Positions 27,233 through 35,350 of a stretch of 42,028 nucleotides of DNA are shown here, piece by piece (the first letter of the stretch is position 1; each line of letters begins with the position of its first letter). Both the position numbers and the translations under genes were made by a program. The notes under the pieces were generated by a model. The model was not told the origin of the DNA. It did no database searches and saw only the letters and a list, made by a program, of their open reading frames with translations. Source of the stretch: Polaromonas sp. (GTDB lineage Bacteria > Pseudomonadota > Gammaproteobacteria > Burkholderiales > Burkholderiaceae_C); the NCBI GenBank assembly GCA_028292045.1, contig JAQGMZ010000169.1, forward strand, positions 1-42,028, read 5' to 3'.

Positions 27233-28264
27233 ATGAAAACCTACGACACGCTTCCCCAACGCGGCGATTTCGGCTACCAGACGCTGGTGGCGCCGCAAAA
27301 AGTCAGCGGTGCCGCGCTGCACAATCTGCGCAGCTATTTTGGGCTGCAGATCACCAAGGGCATGCCCTTTGGCGTGGTGCGCGACGACGAAGGACACATG
27401 TACGCCTTTGTCCGCGCCCTGAACGAACCCGGCAGCGCGCCCAACCCGACCCGGTTCATCTACCAGTCCAGCCGCATCGACGGCGAGAATATCCGCATGG
27501 ACAAGCCCCGCATGGCGGCCCAGGCCCTGACGACCTTTCCGGACCGGGCGCTTGTTGGGGACGCGGCTTCGTGGTCCAGCCTGCAGGACGAAGCCGGCAA
27601 CCCGTGGCAGATCACCGCTTCGGGTGAGCGCATGACCTGGAAAGAGGAAGGTCTGTTCGACCTGAGCGGCCCCCTGATCGGCAATGGCATGCAGTGGTAC
27701 CTGCCCGGCGAAGACTGGGGGACGTTTTACGTTTCCCAGCTCTATGACCTGTCAGGCACCTGCGAAGGCCGGGCGGTCAAGGGCGTGATTGCCCTGGACC
27801 AGGCCTACATGGCGGAAGGCGGCGCCATCCATTTCAAGAAGGACCTGGTGGTCAACAACCAGATGCACGTCATCTGGTGGACCTTTGCCACGATCTACAA
27901 GGATGGCACCTGGGATTCAGGCTCGTTCATGGTCGGGCATGACAAGCTGGGCTATGCGATCTTTCAGAATGAAAAGGGCGAGGTTCGCACCACCACCGAC
28001 ATTGAAGGCAAGGTGGTGCACAAGCCCGGCAGCTACTTTGTCGATACCGCGCGGATTGTGCTGGAAGGCCAGGAAGAGTGGGAGTACCTGCCCGACCCGC
28101 GCGGCGAGATGCGCGACTTCGTGGGCGGCTTCCCAATCACCGCGCAACAAGAGGGTCGGTGGCGCCGGGTGGGCGATACCCGCGAGCCAGACCGCTGGAT
28201 GGCATGGGGCGAGTCGGACCGGAGAAATGGCACCGAGCGCAATGTGCGCGGTGCCGATTTATAG
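27233..28264 (+). CDS. conserved protein of unknown function (about 343 aa), paralog of 15996..17036
   Basis: MKTYDTLPQRGDFGYQTLVAPQKVSGAALHNLR...; start aligned to paralog; alternative start at 27206. Confidence 0.85.
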   Translation: MKTYDTLPQRGDFGYQTLVAPQKVSGAALHNLRSYFGLQITKGMPFGVVRDDEGHMYAFVRALNEPGSAPNPTRFIYQSSRIDGENIRMDKPRMAAQALTTFPDRALVGDAASWSSLQDEAGNPWQITASGERMTWKEEGLFDLSGPLIGNGMQWYLPGEDWGTFYVSQLYDLSGTCEGRAVKGVIALDQAYMAEGGAIHFKKDLVVNNQMHVIWWTFATIYKDGTWDSGSFMVGHDKLGYAIFQNEKGEVRTTTDIEGKVVHKPGSYFVDTARIVLEGQEEWEYLPDPRGEMRDFVGGFPITAQQEGRWRRVGDTREPDRWMAWGESDRRNGTERNVRGADL

Positions 28265-28413
28265 CCAGGGATCCCGGCAAGGCCATCTGGGAAACCAACA
28301 ACCCTAGCCAGGATGTTGGCAAGCCCGATGTCGACGCTTGATGCGTGGAAGACCCGATAAACGGCTGTTGACAAGCCGGCTGCACGAATTGTGGAAAACG
28401 CGCGCAGCGTTGT

Positions 28414-28647
28414 TCAATGCACCAGGGAAACCAGGCTGGCAAAACTGCAGCCGTTCGAACACACGTTGACCGGCATCTGGTGCCCCGGATAATTGCCAGC
28501 CTTGTTCGGCTCATGCCGGGCGCTCGAGGCATCTTGCGCATCCGGATGGAGCGCCTGGCCGGGGGCGGTGTTCTGCTGCAAGGCAACCCAACTTGCGGAT
28601 GAAGCAACAAGGCCGACCGCTGCAGCAAATTTGATGGCTAGTAACAT
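28414..28647 (-). CDS. small putative secreted protein
   Basis: 77-aa ORF MLLAIKFAAAVGLVASSASWVALQQNTA... with signal-peptide-like N-terminus; GGAG RBS 5 nt upstream; perfect TATAAT upstream. Confidence 0.45.
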   Translation of the reverse strand: MLLAIKFAAAVGLVASSASWVALQQNTAPGQALHPDAQDASSARHEPNKAGNYPGHQMPVNVCSNGCSFASLVSLVH

Positions 28648-28679
28648 GACAACTCCAGGATTCAGTGGATGCTGTACAA

Positions 28680-28685
28680 ATTATA
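28680..28685 (-). promoter_or_regulatory. candidate -10 box (TATAAT) for the small secreted ORF
   Basis: + strand ATTATA at 28680-28685; ATG 33 nt downstream on the minus strand; -35 is weak (TGGTTA at 17-bp spacing). Confidence 0.4.
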
Positions 28686-28783
28686 GAAAAGTGTTTATTT
28701 AATAACCACAGTATTTACCCTGTGGCCCGCAAGGGATGATTTTCAGGTTGCCGCCCCCGGGTCCGGCACGTCTTCAGGTTGAC

Positions 28784-28816
28784 TGCCCCAGGAGGTGCAA
28801 AGTGGCTCCTGGGGCA
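28784..28816. repeat. 11-bp perfect inverted repeat TGCCCCAGGAG-N11-CTCCTGGGGCA (hairpin), partly overlapping a second inverted repeat
   Basis: Read directly; just 3' of the operon ending at 28824. Confidence 0.6.
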
Positions 28817-28825
28817 TGCCACTTT
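28799..28825. repeat. 8-bp perfect inverted repeat AAAGTGGC-N11-GCCACTTT, mutually exclusive with the 28784-28816 hairpin
   Basis: Read directly; includes part of the TAA stop of the MDR gene. Confidence 0.55.
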
Positions 28826-29756
28826 AGCTTCGGATACGCGCGGTCACCTTGGCGTGCGGCCCGCTGATCTGGGCGGCCCAGGCTTCGGCGGCCTGCTCGA
28901 AAGGGTAGTCCACGTAGTCCACGATCATCTTGCGTTCCTGGGCAATGCCCAGCAAGCGTTCCCAAATGGCGCGGCGGTCTGCCGGCGGGCGCTGGCCGGT
29001 GCCAATGGTTGAGAGGTTTCGAAACAGCAGGTCGCCCATGTCCAGTTCGATCTTTCGGCCGGCACCTGTGCCGATGGTCATGATGCGGGCGCCCCAGCGG
29101 GTTGCTTTCAAGGCATTGAGCATCGGCTGTCCGCACACCAGGTCGAGCACCACGTCGAATCCGCCGTTGGAAGCTTCCTTGAGCGCCGCGACATCCTCGG
29201 CCGCATTTCCGCGCAGGCACACCACGTCGTCGGCAACGCCAGTGGCCTTGAGCCGGTTCAGTGCATCTTCCGAGCGTGCAGCGGCCACGACCTTGCCGGC
29301 GCCCAGGTAGCGGGCCAGTTGCAGCGCAATCTGTCCCAGCGTGCCGGTGGCGCCCAGCACCAGGACGTTTTCGCCGGGCTGGATATTGGCTTTTTCCAGA
29401 GGCACGATGGCGCCGGTGGCGGCAATCCCCATGCTGATGGCGGTCTTGTCGTCCACATGGTCGGGCACTGTCCAGACTTCTTCGGCGGGCACCAGCGTTT
29501 TTTCTGCCCAGGCACCAAACGGCAGCACCGAGCGTTCGCCGAAGTACACCCGCCGGCCTTCAGGGTTGCGGCCAACGCCTTCCCCGCGAATGACGCAGGG
29601 ATACTCCACGCCCAGGCGGTACGCGCCCAGCACATCCCAGCCGCCCAGGCCCGCCGTGTCCACATCGATCAGCACGGCGCCTTCGCACGGTTCGGGTTCC
29701 CTGAATTCGCCCACTACCGGCGGGGCGCCGCGTTCAGAAATTACGGCAGCTCGCAT
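28824..29756 (-). CDS. zinc-independent MDR alcohol dehydrogenase / quinone oxidoreductase family protein
   Basis: MRAAVISERGAPPVVGEFREPEP..., Rossmann VLVLGATGTLGQIALQLARYLGAGKVVAAAR; start chosen at MRAAV. Confidence 0.88.
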   Translation of the reverse strand: MRAAVISERGAPPVVGEFREPEPCEGAVLIDVDTAGLGGWDVLGAYRLGVEYPCVIRGEGVGRNPEGRRVYFGERSVLPFGAWAEKTLVPAEEVWTVPDHVDDKTAISMGIAATGAIVPLEKANIQPGENVLVLGATGTLGQIALQLARYLGAGKVVAAARSEDALNRLKATGVADDVVCLRGNAAEDVAALKEASNGGFDVVLDLVCGQPMLNALKATRWGARIMTIGTGAGRKIELDMGDLLFRNLSTIGTGQRPPADRRAIWERLLGIAQERKMIVDYVDYPFEQAAEAWAAQISGPHAKVTARIRS

Positions 29757-29781
29757 ATTTTTCTCCTGTTGAATTGATAAA

Positions 29782-31143
29782 TCACTGGGTGGGCAACAGC
29801 CGCACATGCGTGGCCGAATGGCCGATACGGGTCGGTCCAAACAGCTTCAGGCGTCGGCCCTCGATGGCACCGAACAGCTGCAGCAGGCGGGAATCCTGCT
29901 CGGGCCCGGCCGCGAGCACATAGGCCTCAAGCGCGGCTTCCGCCTCCGGCCATTCTTCGATGCGGCGGCCCAGCAGCGCCGAAACGTCGGCCAGGTCGCG
30001 CGTCCGCATTTCGGCACCCATGGCATCCGAACGCACCATCCATTCGATGAGCTGGTCGGCCGAATCCTTTCGCGCCGCTTCCAGCGCGCTGGGGGTCTCA
30101 ATGCGCGCCACGGTGTCGGCCAGCTTGGCCAGCAAGGCGGCGTTGTCGCCCCTGCGCTCTTTGGCAAGCGGTTCGGGCGCAATCGACACGCCCGTCAAAG
30201 CGCTCATGGCCAGCAGCATGACTTGGCGCAGCGCCAGGTCGAACTCCAGGTAGACCGAGTGCGCATCGCCCGGCTGGGGCACGCCCACCGTGCCGGTGAA
30301 CTGCATCGAGCCCAGCGTCGCGAACTGAAGGGTATGGAAGTCGACCACGGCATGGTCCACTTTCTCACCGCTGAATTCCTCGTAATGGCGGCACAGCAGC
30401 GGGAAACCATCGCCCAGGGGCTCAACCGAGTCGCGCATCCGCATGGTGGCAATGTCCATCATCGGATCGCCGATCATGCTGAATTCAAAATCATAAAGAC
30501 CGGTGATCTTGCCGTCCTTGAAGTGGAACTGGCCCGAATCGAACTGAATGAAAGCCGCTTTCGTGCGGTGTACGGGCGCGTTGCGCCGAAGCCAGCCGAT
30601 GACGAATTCCAGCATGGGCTCAGGCCGGCTCTTGGTCCTCCGGTAGAGCGGCATGTAGGCGTCCAGGCCCACCAGGGCAATCTCTTTTGCGCCTTGCGGC
30701 AAGTGCACGCCCTTGGCTACGAACGGCTCGACCGGCAAGCGGTGCATGGCGGCCACCTCGGCCATGTAGTCGCGGGCAATGGCGCTGCGCTGCGCGTCAC
30801 TCTCTGCCTCGGCCATGTTGCGGCTGCCCGGAACCGCGTCCATCAAAATGCAGGGCGGGTCCTGGCAAAAGCCGTAGATGCGCGGCACCTTGATGCCGTG
30901 CTCGCCGAGCACACTGATCACGTCCGCCTCGCGCCGGAGCTCGGGGAAAATGGCGACATCGCCTTCCCGGTCACCGCGCAGGTGGAGGTGCAGCAGCTGG
31001 CCATCGCGCTCCACGTCGATGAACCAGGCCGGCCGCCAGCGAACCTGCCGCGTCATCGCGATGATGGTTCCGCCCATCACCTCAAGCACAAAAGCGCGTA
31101 GCTTGGCTTCTCCAGCCTCGCCGTAATCCGGTGAATTGTCCAT
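29782..31143 (-). CDS. phosphotransferase (APH/aminoglycoside-phosphotransferase-like) family protein
   Basis: ILMDAVPGSRNM and GLYDFEFSMIGDPMMDIATMRMRD typical of the APH-like family associated with acyl-CoA metabolism; catalytic loop atypical. Confidence 0.78.
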   Translation of the reverse strand: MDNSPDYGEAGEAKLRAFVLEVMGGTIIAMTRQVRWRPAWFIDVERDGQLLHLHLRGDREGDVAIFPELRREADVISVLGEHGIKVPRIYGFCQDPPCILMDAVPGSRNMAEAESDAQRSAIARDYMAEVAAMHRLPVEPFVAKGVHLPQGAKEIALVGLDAYMPLYRRTKSRPEPMLEFVIGWLRRNAPVHRTKAAFIQFDSGQFHFKDGKITGLYDFEFSMIGDPMMDIATMRMRDSVEPLGDGFPLLCRHYEEFSGEKVDHAVVDFHTLQFATLGSMQFTGTVGVPQPGDAHSVYLEFDLALRQVMLLAMSALTGVSIAPEPLAKERRGDNAALLAKLADTVARIETPSALEAARKDSADQLIEWMVRSDAMGAEMRTRDLADVSALLGRRIEEWPEAEAALEAYVLAAGPEQDSRLLQLFGAIEGRRLKLFGPTRIGHSATHVRLLPTQ

Positions 31144-31370
31144 AAGCTGGCTTGTCCTTGAACTTCTTTAGCAAAACTGTCGAACCCTGGGAAAACGGGC
31201 GGCGCAAGCGCAGCCTCCCGTCAAGATAATAGGTCTCGAATCCAGGCCGGCCGGCGAAACCAGCATCGTCAAAGCACTTCAATCTATCGATGAAAGGCCG
31301 TTCGATGGCCAGCCCTGAAATAGAGTCGAGCTTGGATGAGTTCAGGACGAACTGCCGCCTTCGACTGCCA

Positions 31371-31571
31371 TCACGCAGGGTCTTCAACCACGGTCAGCGC
31401 CCGCTCCGGACAGGCGCGAGCGCCACGCCGGGCCAGACCTTCCTGGCCCGCGGGCACCTCGAATGTGGCGATGGCGATGTAGCCGTTGTCGTCCAGCGCA
31501 AACAGCGCCGGGGCCACATGGTGGCAGCGGGCATGGCCCACGCAGGCAGGGGCATCGACCACCACTTTCAT
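31371..31571 (-). CDS. 3Fe-4S-type ferredoxin, probable P450 redox partner
   Basis: 66 aa: MKVVVDAPACVGHARCHHVAPALFALDDNGYIAI...RACPERALTVVED; CxxHxxC...CP; ATGA overlap with P450 stop. Confidence 0.88.
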   Translation of the reverse strand: MKVVVDAPACVGHARCHHVAPALFALDDNGYIAIATFEVPAGQEGLARRGARACPERALTVVEDPA

Positions 31572-32818
31572 ACGGTAGCGCCCATCACCGGGCTCCATTC
31601 CAGGTGAAGGCCCTCCAGTCCGAAGACCCCGGAGGCGCGCGCCTGAACGGGGTGATCCGCCATGCGAAAGGGCGGCACTCTCTGCAGCCACAGCTCCATG
31701 GCAATGCGCAGTTCGCGCCTCGCCAGGTGCGAGCCCACGCAGCGGTGTGGGCCATAGGAAAACGCCATGTGCGGCACATGCGCATCGGGGCGGTGGAAAT
31801 CGACCTTGGCGGGGCAACCGTATTTTTCGGGGTCCAGGTTGCCCAGTTCGGTGCTGATCAGCACCGTGTCGCCCGGCAGCATGGTCACCGCGCCAAGCCG
31901 CACTTCGCGCGTCACGGTGCGCTGCATGTTGACGATGGAGTAGGCCCGCAGCAGTTCTTCCAGCGCATCGGAAATTCCCTCCGGGTTGGCGCGCAACTCG
32001 GTTTGCTGCTCCGGGTGGCGCGCCAGGTGCATGAATATCCAGCCCAGGCTGGAAGCCACGGTATCGAGCCCGGCCAGAAACACCAGGAAACACGTCCCCA
32101 GCAATTCGTCGTCGCTCAGCGGGCGCCCGTCCACCTCGCTTGCCAGCAGATAGCCCGTGAAATCGTCGCCGGGCACGGCTCGACGCTCTGCGATGCGCTC
32201 GCGCAGGTAGTTCCGCACCTCGCGCACCGCATCCGTGACCTGCTGCATGTCCATGCCCTTGACGATGGTCTGGGTCCACCTGACGAAACGGGGCGCCTGG
32301 TCGGCGGGCCAACCCATCATGTTTAAAAATATCAGGGTTGGAAATTCATTGGCAAAGTCTTCGTTGAAATCGCATTTCCCGAGAGGTATGAAGCGGTCCA
32401 GCAGTTCACTGGCTCGCGCCCGTATTTTTTCTTCCTGGGCATCCACGCGTTTGGGTGTGAACAAGGGGTTCAGCAGGGCGCGGTATTTGGCATGTTCGGG
32501 CGGGTCCACTTCCAGGGGTATCAGTTTCCAGTTGTCGCCCAGCAGCTTGGCGAAAGGCGCCAGCCCGACACTGGAGAATGTTTCCGGATCCTGCAAAATT
32601 GTGCGCAGGTCTTCGGCGCGGCGCGGCACCCACGCCCCGGGCAGATAGCCCAGCCGGGGCACGTAAAAAATGGGCGGCGTTTCCTGGTGCAGCGCCGCGG
32701 CGCGCAGATAGGCGTCCTGGCCCGCCGCTGAAATTTCTTCCCAGAGGTCAACATGGCGAACGAGGTGCGGGGGAATGTGGCCGGGCACGGCCGGGCTGCC
32801 GGGAGATGAAGCGGACAT
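31568..32818 (-). CDS. cytochrome P450 (resembles CYP101/CYP111-type terpene hydroxylases)
   Basis: Heme loop FSYGPHRCVGSHLARREL, I-helix FLAGLDTVASS, C-terminal ASGVFGLEGLHLEW. Confidence 0.93.
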   Translation of the reverse strand: MSASSPGSPAVPGHIPPHLVRHVDLWEEISAAGQDAYLRAAALHQETPPIFYVPRLGYLPGAWVPRRAEDLRTILQDPETFSSVGLAPFAKLLGDNWKLIPLEVDPPEHAKYRALLNPLFTPKRVDAQEEKIRARASELLDRFIPLGKCDFNEDFANEFPTLIFLNMMGWPADQAPRFVRWTQTIVKGMDMQQVTDAVREVRNYLRERIAERRAVPGDDFTGYLLASEVDGRPLSDDELLGTCFLVFLAGLDTVASSLGWIFMHLARHPEQQTELRANPEGISDALEELLRAYSIVNMQRTVTREVRLGAVTMLPGDTVLISTELGNLDPEKYGCPAKVDFHRPDAHVPHMAFSYGPHRCVGSHLARRELRIAMELWLQRVPPFRMADHPVQARASGVFGLEGLHLEWSPVMGATV

Positions 32819-32851
32819 GGCGTTTTCTTTCTTTTTAAGGCGCGATACCGG

Positions 32852-33802
32852 TCAACGGGCATCAAGCAGTTGCCATGCGGATTCAAGAATCGCATCGTCT
32901 TGCAAGGTGGTCCCTAAAAAACGGGGGAAACGGTAGTTCGCCTGCGGCACCGTGTGACCTGCGCCGTACAGGGAAACCAGGCGCACCCGCGTTGGAAAAC
33001 CCCATTCCTGCTGGCGAACCATCACTTCTCCGGAATGGCTCAATGAATCTGACAATGCGTCCACGCCAATACCGGAACGGTCGGCAAACCAGCGCGCGCT
33101 GTCGGGCGATGAGAGCACCGTGCCTCGGTCGCCAAATCCGAAAATCGTCACGCGCCCCCCGTCGTAGGGATTGATCGGGTCTTTCGTGCCTTCCAGCAGC
33201 ACGGCCTTGGTACGACCCGGCACCAGTTTCCAGCCCATGTTGTCGGGCGTGGGAACGTTGGCGTTGGCCACGATGATGCCGGCCACCAGTTCAGGCGCCT
33301 CGGCCGCCAGGCGCATGGCCATGGCGCCGCCGTTGGAATAGCCGAAGGCATAGACCCGCTGAAGGTCGATCTTGTGTTCAGCGGCCATGGACTGCACCAT
33401 GGCACGGGCAAAACCGACGTCGTCGATGTTCTGTGCTCGGGCGCTGTAACTAGCCGCCAGCCGCCCATCGTTGAAATGCCCTTCATGGCCTGTCGGGTAC
33501 ACCACCACCGCGCCGCGCTCGCGGGCCATTCGCTCGAAGGTGGCGCCCAGCATGGCACGCATTTTGGGGCCATCCATCAAGGAGCCGTGCAGGATCAGCC
33601 ACAAGGGCCCTGCAGGCTTTACGCCGGGCGGTGCATACACGACGAAACTGCGCGTTTGCCCGTCCACCACCAGGGTTCGGCTGTTCGCTGCCTCCCGTGA
33701 CGCCTGGGGCATGGGCGCATAGACAAACCAGGCCAGCAGCAAGCCCAGCAAGCAGGCCATGGCAAAAGCAATAGCCCATGCGCGTTTCATCATGCAATCC
33801 AC
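32852..33802 (-). CDS. exported alpha/beta-hydrolase, PHB-depolymerase/esterase-like
   Basis: N-terminal hydrophobic segment; GYSNGG nucleophile elbow, LILHGSLMDG, GAGHTVP. Confidence 0.82.
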   Translation of the reverse strand: MDCMMKRAWAIAFAMACLLGLLLAWFVYAPMPQASREAANSRTLVVDGQTRSFVVYAPPGVKPAGPLWLILHGSLMDGPKMRAMLGATFERMARERGAVVVYPTGHEGHFNDGRLAASYSARAQNIDDVGFARAMVQSMAAEHKIDLQRVYAFGYSNGGAMAMRLAAEAPELVAGIIVANANVPTPDNMGWKLVPGRTKAVLLEGTKDPINPYDGGRVTIFGFGDRGTVLSSPDSARWFADRSGIGVDALSDSLSHSGEVMVRQQEWGFPTRVRLVSLYGAGHTVPQANYRFPRFLGTTLQDDAILESAWQLLDAR

Positions 33803-33839
33803 CTTTCAGGCTGGGGGCTGCTCATGGCTATCCGCCGGC

Positions 33840-35333
33840 TCAAACGCCGATGGGAAAGACGATCGATTTCTCGTGCGTGTACTCATGCTGCCAGCCCGCG
33901 CCATACTCGCGGCCCAGGCCCGAACGCTTGTAGCCGCCGAAGGGCGCGTCGTTTTGGCGGTACAGCCCGCCGTTGAGGACCACGCCGCCGGTACGCAGTT
34001 GCAGCGCCATCTCATAGGCCTTTGCCGGGTCGCGCGAATGAATGCCGCCATACAAGCCGTAACGGCTGTCATTGGCAATCTGCACGGCTTCTTCATCGGT
34101 ATCGAAGCCAATGACGCTGGCCACCGGGCCGAAGATTTCATCTTGCGCAATGCTCATGTCGTTGCGCACATCGTCGAACACCGTGACGTTGAAGAAAAAG
34201 CCTTTGGCCAGATGGGCTGGCCTGGAGCCGCCCACCACCAGCCGCGCGCCTTCGTCCACGCCGGCCTGGACCATGCGCTCCACGCGGTCGCGCGCAACCC
34301 CACGGATCAGCGGGCCGAGTTGCGTTGCCGCATCAGCCGGGTCGCCCACGACGATCTGCCCCGCAATGGCCTTCATCATTTCCACGTAGGCCGGACGAAT
34401 GCTGTTGTGCACCAGATGGCGCGTGGCCAGCGCGCAGCCCTGGCCGCAGTGCGTGGCGACCTGGAATACGCCTTCGAGCGCCGCTTTCTGCACATCGGCG
34501 TCGGCGCGGACAATCAGGGCCGATTTGCCGCCCAATTCCAGCAGCACTTTCTTGATGGTCGGCGCAGCTTGCGCCAGAATGGCGGCGCCCACGGATTCCG
34601 ACCCGGTGAAAGTCACCATGTCAACGCGGGCATCGGTAGTAAGTACCCGTGCGACTTCGGGCCCGCCGGTGACAATATTCAGCACGCCAGGCGGCAAGCC
34701 GATTTCGCTGGCCACTTCACCAAACAGCAGTGCAGAAAACGGCGTGTAAGGCGACGGTTTCAATATGACCGTGTTGCCTGCCAGCAGCGCTGGAATCAGC
34801 TTGGACAGGTTGATCAGAAAAGGCGCGTTGTACGACGTAATGGCCGTCACCACCCCCACCGGCTCGCGCACCACCACACCCGAGCCGATCAATGCGGGGC
34901 CGGCCGGGTTGAATGGATTGAGGGAAGTGCCGACCGGCAGCGTCTGTATCGACGGCAGCAGGGAGCGCTGCAGTGCCAGCTCGAACAATTCCATCGGCCG
35001 GGCGAAATTCATGGCATGCGCCAGCGCCTGGGTAAAACCGCCTTCGGCCACCATCAGGGTTTTGAGCCGCTCGGCCTTGTCCATCAGCGCCGTGTGCATG
35101 CGGCGCATGAAAGCGGTGCGCTCGGCCTGCGGCAGGCGCGACCAGGGTCCGCGGTCAAACGCCTGGCGGGCCGCCGCGATGGCGGCATCCGCGTCGGCCA
35201 CGCTGCCGACTGGCGCCAGCCCGATCACGGCCTCGGTGCCCGGGTTGATGACTTCTTCGAATGCACCCGGTGAAGTCGGCACCCACTCGCCGTTGATGTA
35301 GAGCCCGTCGAATTTTGTATAAGGAATAGTCAT
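33840..35333 (-). CDS. aldehyde dehydrogenase family protein
   Basis: LELGGKSALIV, catalytic GQGCALATR, DEIFGPVASVIGF, FGGYKRSGLGREYG. Confidence 0.95.
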   Translation of the reverse strand: MTIPYTKFDGLYINGEWVPTSPGAFEEVINPGTEAVIGLAPVGSVADADAAIAAARQAFDRGPWSRLPQAERTAFMRRMHTALMDKAERLKTLMVAEGGFTQALAHAMNFARPMELFELALQRSLLPSIQTLPVGTSLNPFNPAGPALIGSGVVVREPVGVVTAITSYNAPFLINLSKLIPALLAGNTVILKPSPYTPFSALLFGEVASEIGLPPGVLNIVTGGPEVARVLTTDARVDMVTFTGSESVGAAILAQAAPTIKKVLLELGGKSALIVRADADVQKAALEGVFQVATHCGQGCALATRHLVHNSIRPAYVEMMKAIAGQIVVGDPADAATQLGPLIRGVARDRVERMVQAGVDEGARLVVGGSRPAHLAKGFFFNVTVFDDVRNDMSIAQDEIFGPVASVIGFDTDEEAVQIANDSRYGLYGGIHSRDPAKAYEMALQLRTGGVVLNGGLYRQNDAPFGGYKRSGLGREYGAGWQHEYTHEKSIVFPIGV

Positions 35334-35350
35334 GAAATTTTCTGATGTGA

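Noticed and set aside
28740-28783. possible rho-independent terminator for the 345-aa protein gene
   Set aside because: The nearby GC-rich hairpins lack a T-tract on the plus strand and lie more than 500 bp downstream of the gene.
29806-31101. 431-aa plus-strand ORF antisense to the phosphotransferase
   Set aside because: Shadow ORF with His/Arg/Gln-rich composition and no recognisable domain.
31371-32312. 313-aa minus ORF extending the ferredoxin upstream
   Set aside because: Only the last 66 codons encode a ferredoxin; the rest is out-of-frame P450 sequence. The ATG at 31571 overlaps the P450 stop as expected.
33759-35273. 504-aa plus-strand ORF antisense to the aldehyde dehydrogenase
   Set aside because: Shadow ORF of a high-GC gene; low-complexity His/Arg/Gln-rich translation; the opposite strand encodes a clear ALDH.
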